Source: Gelidibacter sp035515035
Lineage (GTDB): Bacteria > Bacteroidota > Bacteroidia > Flavobacteriales > Flavobacteriaceae
Reading direction: 5' to 3'
NCBI RefSeq assembly: GCF_035515035.1
Contig: NZ_DATJCA010000068.1
Coordinates: 34,248 to 98,247, forward strand
Length of the DNA: 64,000 bases
This document shows, one piece after another, positions 43,317 through 51,821 of the stretch. Both the position numbers and the translations under genes were made by a program. The notes under the pieces were generated by a model. It saw only the letters and a list, made by a program, of their open reading frames with translations, did no database searches and was not told the origin of the DNA. Each line of letters opens with the position of its first letter. The first letter of the stretch is position 1.

Positions 43317-43828
43317 TTTTCAGAAATTATTTTTTTTCTATTATTATTTTTTAGTTGAGGCGCGGTTTGTTTAACTACTACCTATTAGAGTCAAAACGTG
43401 GTTAAAGGATACAAAATCTCAGATATTTCTTATTGGTATTTGTTATTGGTAATTGGAATTATTGTTTCTGGTTTTTGTTGTTTCCGATTTCTAATGCTTA
43501 TAACAACCTAAAAACTGCCCGCCTTCTCAAAAGCTAAAGGCGGGGCAGTCCAACTATATGGTTATTAAAATTTATTTAGTGTTATTTGTTATGAGGACAT
43601 ATTGCTTGTCTTCAATTTCAATTTCTCTGCCTTGAGCATAACTCTGAACTCCTAACTCGAGTAAACCAACAATCGTTAATCGTTAATAATCAATTTGCCT
43701 TCGGCCACCCATCAGCCGCTACCTCAACAACTGGCCGTACCACCCGCTTGGACGGATTCATTCGGACAAGAAAAGGTACGTTCGGGTGGGTCATCAAACG
43801 TTCATCAACGATCATCAATCCCTACCCC
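43317..43828. other. 512-base gene-free region with palindromes
   Basis: No credible gene. It contains the palindromic repeat at 43515-43548. A GC-richer stretch at 43698-43830 has ACCACCCG (43740-43747) facing CGGGTGGGT (43794-43802), and direct repeats of AATCGTTA near 43672-43687. The right part is the 3' flank of the aconitase gene and probably holds its terminator, but none was clear. The left part must hold the promoter of the flavin reductase gene. Confidence 0.5.
43515..43548. repeat. Intergenic palindromic repeat (CCCGCCT type)
   Basis: Arms CTGCCCGCCTT (43515-43525) and AAGGCGGGGCAG (43537-43548), pairing with one bulged base, around CTCAAAAGCTA. The copy inside the phosphodiesterase gene at 2571-2597 has the same loop CAAAAGCTA and nearly identical arms. 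Confidence 0.75.
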
Positions 43829-46609
43829 CTATTTCTCATCCAAAAACTGTCTCAGTACATACTGCAGAATTCCACCATTGCGGTAATATTCAATATCTAT
43901 CAACGAATCCAATCGGGCAATGGCCTTAAATTTAATACGTTCACCTTTATCATTCTCCGCCACAACATCTACAGATTTGTGCGGGGTCAATCCTTCAGAA
44001 ATCCCTGAAATAGTAAAAGTTTCAGTTCCATTCAGTCCTAGTTTCTCAGCGGTTTGCCCAGCTTCATATTGTAGTGGCAACACCCCAAGACCAACTAAAT
44101 TACTTCTATGGATACGTTCGTAACTTTCAGCTATAACAGCTTTTATCCCCAGTAAAAACGTACCTTTCGCGGCCCAGTCTCTAGACGAACCACTTCCATA
44201 TTCCTTGCCGGTAAGGACCACTAACGGCGTGTTATCTTTTTGATATTTAAGCGAGGCATCATAAACACTCATTTCTTCTCCTGATGGTAAGTGCGTGGTA
44301 TAACCACCCTCTTTTTGAGCAAGTTTATTCTTGATCCGAACGTTGGCAAAAGTTCCTCTCACCATCACTTCATCATTTCCTCTGCGGCTTCCATAAGAGT
44401 TAAATTCTTGTTTTTTGACACCGTTTGCAATCAAGTATTTTCCTGCCGCAGAATGCTCATCAAAAGCACCTGCCGGAGAAATATGATCGGTTGTAATACT
44501 GTCACCCAACACCAAAAGTGCCCGTGCATTTTCAATATTCTGAAGTGGGGGCGCCTTTTCAGAGATATCCTTAAAGAATGGGATTTCTTTAATATAAGTG
44601 GATTCTGGATCCCAATCATACAATTTACCTGTTGGAATCTCTAAATTTCTCCAAATCTCATTTCCATCGAAAATCTCTGAATAGTTTTTATCAAAATCTT
44701 TCGGCGTAAGTACTTCCTTCAGCACCGCATTGATTTCATCATCGGTTGGCCAAATATCTTTTAGATACACTGGCAATTGGTTTTTGTCATAACTGATAGG
44801 ATCTGTGGTTAAGTTAATATCCACTCGACCCGCAATGGCGAAAGCAACGACCAACATAGGCGACATCAAGTAATTCATTTTCACCTGTGAATGGACACGT
44901 GCCTCAAAGTTTCGATTGCCTGAAAGCACGGAGCATACAACCAATTCATGATCATCGACTGCTTTAGCAATGGCAGGAGGCAACGGACCTGAATTCCCGA
45001 TACAAGAAGTACAACCATAGCCCACCAAATGAAATTGAAGCGCTTCCAAATCCTTTAATAAATCGGCTTTTATCAAATAATCTGTAACCACTTTTGATCC
45101 TGGAGCTAAAGACGTTTTTACCCATGGTTTGACATCAATACCGTGCTGCCTTGCCTTTTTAGCCACCAAGCCAGCACCAATCATCACAAATGGATTGGAG
45201 GTATTGGTACAGGAGGTTATGGCCGCAATAACTACTGAACCGTCTGATAATGAATATTTTTGTTCGCCTTTATCAATCCAAACCGTTTTAAGTCCGTTTT
45301 GCACATTCGTTTCAATTTTTGTGCCTGCAGACATCGCTCTTGGCGGCGAGGTAGGTTGGTTACCTCCTTCGTTCTTCCAACGGATGACGGACTCACGTTC
45401 TTCATGTTCTATATATTCACGCTCATATCCTGAACTTAGCAAATCAATAAATGTAGGCTTAAAATCCTTTAAAAGAATCTTGTCCTGCGGACGTTTCGGA
45501 CCTGCAACGGTAGGTTCAATAGTGGAGACATCCAGCTCCACAACTTCGGTGTAGTGGATTCGGTCTTCATTTTCACGCCATAACATATTGGCTTTACAAT
45601 AGGTTTCCACCATAGCAATCTGTTCCTCAGAACGATTACTTTCCCGCATGTACTTTAATGTTTTATCATCTATTGGGAAATAGGTAATGGTGCATCCAAA
45701 TTCTGGTGACATATTTCCAATGGTCGCTCTATCTGGCACCGACAAATGGTCAAGTCCCGATCCGAAAACCTCAACAAATTTACCTACCACCCCTTGTTTT
45801 CTGAGGATATTGGCAATGGTCAGCACCAAATCTGTAGCCGTTGATCCCAACGGCAATTTACCGGTCAATTTCAATCCGATGACCTCTGGCATAATAAAAT
45901 ACAGGGGTTGCCCTAAAATTGCAGCTTCTGCCTCAATACCACCAACGCCCCAAGCTACAACGCCAATGCCGTTAACCATTGGAGTATGGCTATCCGTACC
46001 CACTACGGTATCCGGAAAAAGTTCGCCATTACGTTCAATGACGCCTTTAGATAAATATTCTAAGTTAATTTGATGGCAAATACCCATTCCTGGAGGGACC
46101 ACACTAAAATTATCAAAAGATTGTTGCGCCCATTTTAAAAATTGATAACGCTCAATATTCCGTTTGTATTCTTCTTCTATATTGCGCTGATAAGAATAAT
46201 CCGTACCAAAATAATCTACTTGAACGGAGTGGTCTATGACCAAATCCACAGGTACCAAAGGATTAATGGTCTCAGGGTTTCCTCCTTTACGAGCCACCTC
46301 TGCCCTAAGGGCCGCAATATCAACCACGGCAGGAACACCCGTAAAATCCTGCATTAAAACACGTGCAGGTTTAAAAGGAATATCTTTATCCACCCCCTTT
46401 GGTTTCCAGTTAAGAAGTGTTTCAATGTTTTCTTTAGTTACTGAGAAGTCGTCAAAATTACGCAACGCATTCTCCAATAAAATACGAATTGAAAAAGGCA
46501 ATTTATCAATCTCATAACCTTGATTTGAGAGCTCCTCAAGACTATAAAATGTGAAGCTTTTACCGTTTACAGCCAGTTGTCTTTTAGTTTTAAATAAATC
46601 ATTACCCAT
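43829..46609 (-). CDS. acnA: Aconitate hydratase
   Basis: A 926-residue aconitase of the AcnA/IRP1 type, converting citrate to isocitrate in the TCA cycle. The [4Fe-4S] cysteines lie in ITSCTNTSNP and GYGCTSCIGNSGPL; GTDSHTPMVNGIGVVAWGVGG and the swivelling-domain block GKEYGSGSSRDWAAKGT are canonical. Length (E. coli AcnA is 891) and domain order are normal. Cytoplasmic. No operon partner; its 5' flank is 348 bases long. Confidence 0.97.
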   Translation of the reverse strand: MGNDLFKTKRQLAVNGKSFTFYSLEELSNQGYEIDKLPFSIRILLENALRNFDDFSVTKENIETLLNWKPKGVDKDIPFKPARVLMQDFTGVPAVVDIAALRAEVARKGGNPETINPLVPVDLVIDHSVQVDYFGTDYSYQRNIEEEYKRNIERYQFLKWAQQSFDNFSVVPPGMGICHQINLEYLSKGVIERNGELFPDTVVGTDSHTPMVNGIGVVAWGVGGIEAEAAILGQPLYFIMPEVIGLKLTGKLPLGSTATDLVLTIANILRKQGVVGKFVEVFGSGLDHLSVPDRATIGNMSPEFGCTITYFPIDDKTLKYMRESNRSEEQIAMVETYCKANMLWRENEDRIHYTEVVELDVSTIEPTVAGPKRPQDKILLKDFKPTFIDLLSSGYEREYIEHEERESVIRWKNEGGNQPTSPPRAMSAGTKIETNVQNGLKTVWIDKGEQKYSLSDGSVVIAAITSCTNTSNPFVMIGAGLVAKKARQHGIDVKPWVKTSLAPGSKVVTDYLIKADLLKDLEALQFHLVGYGCTSCIGNSGPLPPAIAKAVDDHELVVCSVLSGNRNFEARVHSQVKMNYLMSPMLVVAFAIAGRVDINLTTDPISYDKNQLPVYLKDIWPTDDEINAVLKEVLTPKDFDKNYSEIFDGNEIWRNLEIPTGKLYDWDPESTYIKEIPFFKDISEKAPPLQNIENARALLVLGDSITTDHISPAGAFDEHSAAGKYLIANGVKKQEFNSYGSRRGNDEVMVRGTFANVRIKNKLAQKEGGYTTHLPSGEEMSVYDASLKYQKDNTPLVVLTGKEYGSGSSRDWAAKGTFLLGIKAVIAESYERIHRSNLVGLGVLPLQYEAGQTAEKLGLNGTETFTISGISEGLTPHKSVDVVAENDKGERIKFKAIARLDSLIDIEYYRNGGILQYVLRQFLDEK

Positions 46610-46749
46610 AGTATCTGCGTTTTAAAATGTTAGTATTTATCACCTAATCAAGTAGTGGCATTGGGCGCAAAGTTCTTTGTAGAATGGTTGGGGAGTAGCA
46701 TTCATAAAAACAAAAATGAAAGAAAATCAAAAGAAGATTAATTTTCCTG

Positions 46750-46757
46750 CAAACCTA
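46750..46757 (-). promoter_or_regulatory. Possible acnA -7 promoter element
   Basis: On the minus strand this reads TAGGTTTG, a full match to the Bacteroidota -7 consensus TAnnTTTG, 141 bases before the aconitase start. No convincing TTTG-like -33 element was found at the usual distance, so this is a weak call. Confidence 0.3.
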
Positions 46758-46957
46758 CTTGTCAAAAACACTAATTTAAGGTGATCAGTGTTTTATTTTA
46801 AGCTCTTTAAATTTACGAATTTGTTCTAACATAAGTAATCTTATCGAAATAAAAATAAGGTACTTAGATGGTTAAAGCTTATTAATTCTTAAAAATTGGC
46901 ATTCCACGGTCAATTTCCATTAAGATAGCATCGTAATATTTGTTGAAATTTCTTTAT

Positions 46958-48301
46958 TTATTTCGGTAAGTGGGATAAATTAATTCTGATCTTATCTTCA
47001 GTAATTGCTTCAGGTTTACGGGTTGCGCTGCGAAGTACCAGATATCCCAGCAGACCACTCAGGCCAGATGCCAAAAGAATTCCAATTTTAGCTTCTTCCT
47101 GTAAAATTTGATCAACAAAAGAAAGGTTGACGATAAATAGCGACATGGTAAAACCGATACCGCAAAGGAGAGAGATCCCAAAAAGCAATCGCCATATTTC
47201 TGGAGTTTTCCTCGTTTTTCTATAGAAAAAACTCAGGAATATCCAACTGGCAAACATGATCCCAATTGGCTTACCTATCAATAGCCCCAACATGGTTCCC
47301 CAGGTAATTGGCAGATGGAATGCCTCTCTTAAAATCTCCATATCAAAAATAATTCCGGCATTCACGAAAGCGAAAGTGGGCATGATAAAAAAGTAAACGA
47401 GTCCATGTAGTTTTCGTTCCAATCGTTTCAATGGCGACTCCATTTCCCGATGTAAATTTTCGAGAAAACTGTGGACTTGAGGACTTGTCATGGTGTAGGC
47501 GTCATCCTTTGCTTCCTTAAAAAGCCTATACCCTTTTAAAGACGCCTTTTTGATCTGATCCATATCCCATTCGCGTCGTAAAGGCACGGTTAACGCTAAT
47601 ATGACCCCTGCTATAGTGGCATGAACGCCAGAAGCCAATATGGCCCACCACATGACAAAACCTATAACGAGATAGGGCGTCAATCTGTTCACGCCCTTTC
47701 TGTTAAGAATCAGGAGTATTATAGTACATCCCGCTGCTATCCCCAAGGCGTGCCATTGGATTTCATCGGTATAAAAAAAGGCGATGACCAACACGGCAAT
47801 GAGATCATCAACCACCGCAATTGTAGTAATAAAAACCTTAGCCCAAGAAGGCATTCTCGACCCGAGCATCGCAATGACGCCAATAACAAAGGCAATATCT
47901 GTAGCCATTGGTATGGCCCATCCTTTTACATAATCAGTCCCAAGATTGAAAGCAAGATATATAATGGCAGGGAACATGGCGCCACTAAAGGCGGCGGCAA
48001 CAGGAAATATCGCCGACCTGAAAGACGTCAAACTACCAAATTTCAGTTCGCTTTTAATTTCAAGGCCAACCATCAAAAAGAATAGTGCCATTAAACCATC
48101 ATTGACCCAATCATGTAACGACTTAGAGATGTAGACATCTTTAAAACCCATTCCAAAATTGAGTTGCATTACCGTATGATAAAAATTATTTAGGGAGGTA
48201 TTGGCCACAATCAACGCTGAGGCAGTGGCGATGATCAATAATATCCCTGGTGCAGAATCTTTTTTTAGAAATGCATTTATACTCTTTGTTACCTTACCCA
48301 T
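46958..48301 (-). CDS. nhaA: Na+/H+ antiporter NhaA
   Basis: A 447-residue inner-membrane antiporter from the ATG at 48301 (MGKVTKSINAFLKKDSAPG), which matches the usual start of the family; an in-frame ATG at 48352 would add 17 residues. The ion-binding pair is in MATDIAFVIGV and VVDDLIAVLVIAFFYT (the DD of the catalytic site). It has about 12 membrane segments. It exports sodium in exchange for protons, fitting a marine or salt-exposed habitat. A central charged loop (KEAKDDAYTMTSPQVHSFLE) is longer than in E. coli. No operon partner. Confidence 0.95.
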   Translation of the reverse strand: MGKVTKSINAFLKKDSAPGILLIIATASALIVANTSLNNFYHTVMQLNFGMGFKDVYISKSLHDWVNDGLMALFFLMVGLEIKSELKFGSLTSFRSAIFPVAAAFSGAMFPAIIYLAFNLGTDYVKGWAIPMATDIAFVIGVIAMLGSRMPSWAKVFITTIAVVDDLIAVLVIAFFYTDEIQWHALGIAAGCTIILLILNRKGVNRLTPYLVIGFVMWWAILASGVHATIAGVILALTVPLRREWDMDQIKKASLKGYRLFKEAKDDAYTMTSPQVHSFLENLHREMESPLKRLERKLHGLVYFFIMPTFAFVNAGIIFDMEILREAFHLPITWGTMLGLLIGKPIGIMFASWIFLSFFYRKTRKTPEIWRLLFGISLLCGIGFTMSLFIVNLSFVDQILQEEAKIGILLASGLSGLLGYLVLRSATRKPEAITEDKIRINLSHLPK

Positions 48302-48562
48302 ATTGGAGAGGATTGTTTTTAAAGTACAATTTCGCATTTTAAATTCTCTCAATCAATAAAAAGTGAAATTATATTTTTAAAACTATTGGTGTTGAAATTA
48401 AGCGTCAAAACGAAGCCGATTGTAACGGATGGGGATTCATCTCTTAGTGCTTTTATGGAAAGATGGTTCCGAGATTCCCGATCAATAATCGAAATCCATG
48501 TTTTTAGCTATCTGGACAACCATCACAAAATAATGCACTCGCTCTTGGCTTTCACTAAGAAA

Positions 48563-48588
48563 GCCCGAAAATATGACATTCTTCGGGC
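48563..48588 (-). terminator. Probable terminator of the GH109/SusCD operon
   Basis: Arms GCCCGAA (48563-48569) and TTCGGGC (48582-48588), loop of 12 bases. On the minus strand it lies 30 bases after the stop of the DUF3472 gene and is followed by TTTCTT, a weak U tract. Best read as the operon's terminator. Confidence 0.55.
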
Positions 48589-48617
48589 CTTCAATCTAAC
48601 CAAATCAACTTAACATT

Positions 48618-49940
48618 TTAATTTTTTGGCATATCCAATTGCGTAAAATCAACATTTGGCGCTGCCCCATTTGATGTTCTTATAAACTCTGTATTGATTG
48701 GAGTGGTATCATTAAAAAAGCCACAATTTTCCATAAAAAATTGGTTACCGTTCACCCCACCGGCATAGTCCATACGAGATTCCTTTCGTGCTGTGGCGTC
48801 TGCAGTAAATTTAGCTTTGGTCAGTTCCATCCATTCTTTATCCGTGGTGTAAACCCACTGATTGTTATAGTGTGCTTTTCGCGAGATATTTCCAGTTTCA
48901 GGTACAAAATTCTCTAAAAATGAATACAACCGTTTTAAGTATCGACTGCCTTGTGGTCTTCTAAAGCTCGCAATCAAATTCCATTTATTATTTTCTGGAG
49001 TATAAAAATACGCGGTATAATCTGTTGAATTATTTTCGGCAGGAACACCTTTCAATAAAAATTTATAAGAGGTATTCGCTTTCCAATTGTACACTTTATA
49101 ACTCTGTCCTCCAGACCCCTCATTTCCAAATTCACCAGTAGTTACGCCATCGCCTTTGGCCAGCAAAATAATTTTATGATCGTCAGGAATCTCCTTTGGA
49201 TCTTGAGTATCAAAAGGACTCCACACCGAAAACAAGACGCGACGCTCCGTTTCTGAATTGACCTGAATGCCAAAATAACCATCTTGAAAACCATTCGCCA
49301 TAAAATAGGAACCTATGACATCTTCACCTTCGGGAACATTGATTTCGTTATAAAACCATTCAATTTCCTTTTCCTCAGGCAATTCATAGGTTAAATGGAC
49401 TGAAGGGCCACGCCTTCCAAAATAAAAGTCGTCTTTAATAAAATAGATGTTACCTTCCGTAGCCGTACCCCCAATTAAAACTTCACTAATAGTTGCCACA
49501 ACAGGTCCTGATTTCTCAATACCTACCATCTCAATGACATTATAACCCGCTTTGACATCAAAAATGCCAATGTCAATTGTTTGGCTTTCGGAAGCGTTTG
49601 TTTTTATGATTTTGGTTTGATCGGCTAGTGTGACTTTTATTCTTGAAGTACCCTCTGGGACATTCAAATTCAAACCAAGATGCAGCTTTCCTGAAGTATC
49701 TGTTTTAAAATAAGTGCGAACAACGGTTTTTAAATCGGTCCAATTTTTAATTTCAGAATCACTTATCATATTGGAAGTCATAGAGGTCTTATTGACCACC
49801 CAACTATTAGGACCTGCAGGGATTTGGATAGATAAATTGAGTTCTAGTCCTCCTTGATCATTGGATCTATTGGTGTTGCAACCTATCAGTGTAAAAGAAA
49901 CGAATAAGACTAGAAATGAAAGGTGCCTTTTTTTTAACAT
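48618..49940 (-). CDS. DUF3472 lipoprotein with DUF5077-like domain
   Basis: A 440-residue lipoprotein; the signal ends FTLIGC (Cys21). The N-terminal half carries a beta-sandwich resembling DUF5077 (GPNSWVVNKTSM, then the block ending VEMVGIEKSG), and the C-terminal half matches DUF3472 (SVHLTYELPEEKEIEWFYNEI, YFMANGFQDGYFGIQVNS). The family occurs beside SusC/D pairs in Bacteroidota; a glycan-binding or glycan-processing role is likely but unproven. It is the last gene of the second glycan operon, after a strong hairpin that may lower its expression. Confidence 0.8.
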   Translation of the reverse strand: MLKKRHLSFLVLFVSFTLIGCNTNRSNDQGGLELNLSIQIPAGPNSWVVNKTSMTSNMISDSEIKNWTDLKTVVRTYFKTDTSGKLHLGLNLNVPEGTSRIKVTLADQTKIIKTNASESQTIDIGIFDVKAGYNVIEMVGIEKSGPVVATISEVLIGGTATEGNIYFIKDDFYFGRRGPSVHLTYELPEEKEIEWFYNEINVPEGEDVIGSYFMANGFQDGYFGIQVNSETERRVLFSVWSPFDTQDPKEIPDDHKIILLAKGDGVTTGEFGNEGSGGQSYKVYNWKANTSYKFLLKGVPAENNSTDYTAYFYTPENNKWNLIASFRRPQGSRYLKRLYSFLENFVPETGNISRKAHYNNQWVYTTDKEWMELTKAKFTADATARKESRMDYAGGVNGNQFFMENCGFFNDTTPINTEFIRTSNGAAPNVDFTQLDMPKN

Positions 49941-50025
49941 AGTTTATAATTATTTATACACATAATAAAATTCATTTAAAACAGTGGTTACTGTTGATTG
50001 CTGTTCCGTCAAAGGATAAAATGAA

Positions 50026-50052
50026 AGAAGCTTGATTTTAAGTCAAGCTTCT
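50026..50052 (-). terminator. Strong hairpin between susD and the DUF3472 gene
   Basis: Perfect 10-bp arms AGAAGCTTGA (50026-50035) and TCAAGCTTCT (50043-50052), loop TTTTAAG. On the minus strand it is followed by TTTCATTTT, so it may end part of the SusC/D transcripts or stabilise their 3' end, leaving lower expression of the DUF3472 gene. Confidence 0.6.
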
Positions 50053-50097
50053 CCCGATATGTTCATTTTTTATCAGAATCGTTGACACCAACGCTAA

Positions 50098-51810
50098 TTA
50101 TTGCGTCGGATTCTGAGTCAATGTTCCTGGGTAAGAATTTATAGCATCCTGTGGAATATAATAGACCACACGATAGTCAGTAGCCGAGATATCATCAAAT
50201 TGGTTGTGAGGTCCTGGATAGTGACGTGTCAATTCCTTTCCATTCCGGAATACGTCATAACTACGTTCTGCTTGATAAGCAAGTTCCAATTGACGTTCTT
50301 TGTCAATCCGAGTGCCAGCATTGTCGGCATCCAAAGCAGTGTATCCGCCATTAACAATAGAACGCTCTCTAATAGTGTTTAGATCAGTCAGAGCATCGCT
50401 ATAATTCCCCAATTTGGCATAGGCTTCAGCACGGTTCAGGTAAACCTCTCCCAAACGGCTGATTACGGGAGAGTGCAAATGAGACTCCTCCCCTTCCAAC
50501 GACGCTTTTGTAATGTAGAACTGTGGATAAACACGGTTAAGCGTTATATAATCGTCTATAACACCAGAATAAGTTTTTCCGTCTTTGTATTCGATTGAAT
50601 AAGTCTCCTGATTGGCATCAATGACAGTAAGCGTATAGGTGTCATCCCCTTCCTTAGCGGTAATTGTACCACCATTACGAGTGATATTTGCCTGTACATA
50701 GTTTAAATTATTAGGACCATCTTCTTTGACAAAACGGAACACTTCAGTATAATTTCCAGTGTTAGCATCTTTTGAATAGGTAGGCATAATAAATGCTGCA
50801 CGTGCATCTACAAGATTATAGCTGTCTTCACGCCAGTCATTGCGACCGGTTTCATTTAGCAAATCGATATATTTAGCACTGGCATACATTTCTCCCCATC
50901 CCATTCCGCCTAAGTTGGCATACATTCCTCCAACACCATAGTAATGGTCAAAACCTGAAAACTCAGAAGCCACACGTTTGATTGCAAATATAGTTTCGGC
51001 ATTGTTTTCTGGAATAAAAGTATTGTACTTCATAAATTGAGCTCTTGGCAACAAAGAGTACTTTCCAGAATTGATCACTTTATTTGAGTAATCTACAGCA
51101 AGTTGTGCATATTCAGTATTAGGTGCAGAGTAGGTTCCACTCATATAAAGATAGATACGAGACAACATGGCTTGCGCTGCTTCTTTTGATGCGTAGATAG
51201 AAGTTTTATCTAAAGTCAATAATGCTTCGGCCTTCTTTAAATCGCTGATGGCTTGCTCGTAGCTTTCTTTTACTGTTGCACGATCATCAAAGTTCATATT
51301 AAGAATATCGTCAGGGGTTCCATTCACAATTGGAACACCCAAATTCGTTTCTGGATTTTGGTAATAAGGACGACCGAATGCACGGGTCAAGTAAAAGTAC
51401 ATCATCCCACGCACGTAATATGATTCCCCAATCTTATTATCAATCTCCGCACTTTGGCCTTCATCAATCATATCAATGATATTTGAAGCCTGTGCAATAG
51501 CTTTATACCCCGAGTCCCACATTTGGGTCAAGCGATAGTTGTTTGGAGTACGTGCATACGATAGAAATTCATAAAAGGCATCAGTAGATGATCCACGGAT
51601 CATCATATTATCTCCTGCATATTCTCCCATTCTATGCATAGGATCTGACCAAGCTTTTAACTGGGCATACATTCCGTTGAGCAAGGCTTCGAGAGAGGCA
51701 TCTGGATCCCCGACAATAGTCTGTGAGTCCATGCTTCCGTGAGGCAGGCGGTCGATATCACACGCTGCGAATGTTGCCACGACCAATAGGGCTATAAATA
51801 TTTTTTTCAT
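50098..51810 (-). CDS. SusD-like lipoprotein of the second glycan locus
   Basis: A 570-residue SusD/RagB lipoprotein with signal ending TFAAC (Cys16). Family blocks: ESYYVRGMMYFYLTRAFGRPY in the TPR part and ERQLELAYQAERSYDVFRNGK near the end. Expected on the surface as the lid of the SusC partner encoded 11 bases upstream. The ligand is unknown. An intrinsic hairpin lies in the gap after it. Confidence 0.94.
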   Translation of the reverse strand: MKKIFIALLVVATFAACDIDRLPHGSMDSQTIVGDPDASLEALLNGMYAQLKAWSDPMHRMGEYAGDNMMIRGSSTDAFYEFLSYARTPNNYRLTQMWDSGYKAIAQASNIIDMIDEGQSAEIDNKIGESYYVRGMMYFYLTRAFGRPYYQNPETNLGVPIVNGTPDDILNMNFDDRATVKESYEQAISDLKKAEALLTLDKTSIYASKEAAQAMLSRIYLYMSGTYSAPNTEYAQLAVDYSNKVINSGKYSLLPRAQFMKYNTFIPENNAETIFAIKRVASEFSGFDHYYGVGGMYANLGGMGWGEMYASAKYIDLLNETGRNDWREDSYNLVDARAAFIMPTYSKDANTGNYTEVFRFVKEDGPNNLNYVQANITRNGGTITAKEGDDTYTLTVIDANQETYSIEYKDGKTYSGVIDDYITLNRVYPQFYITKASLEGEESHLHSPVISRLGEVYLNRAEAYAKLGNYSDALTDLNTIRERSIVNGGYTALDADNAGTRIDKERQLELAYQAERSYDVFRNGKELTRHYPGPHNQFDDISATDYRVVYYIPQDAINSYPGTLTQNPTQ

Positions 51811-51821
51811 GGTGTATAGTT

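Noticed and set aside
43695..44008. Overlapping plus-strand open frames at the 3' end of aconitase
   Set aside because: They are antisense to acnA or lie in the gene-free stretch and match no family.
48386..48613. Plus-strand 75-codon open frame between nhaA and the DUF3472 gene
   Set aside because: No recognisable domain, and it overlaps the terminator hairpin (48563-48588) of the minus-strand operon; best read as chance.
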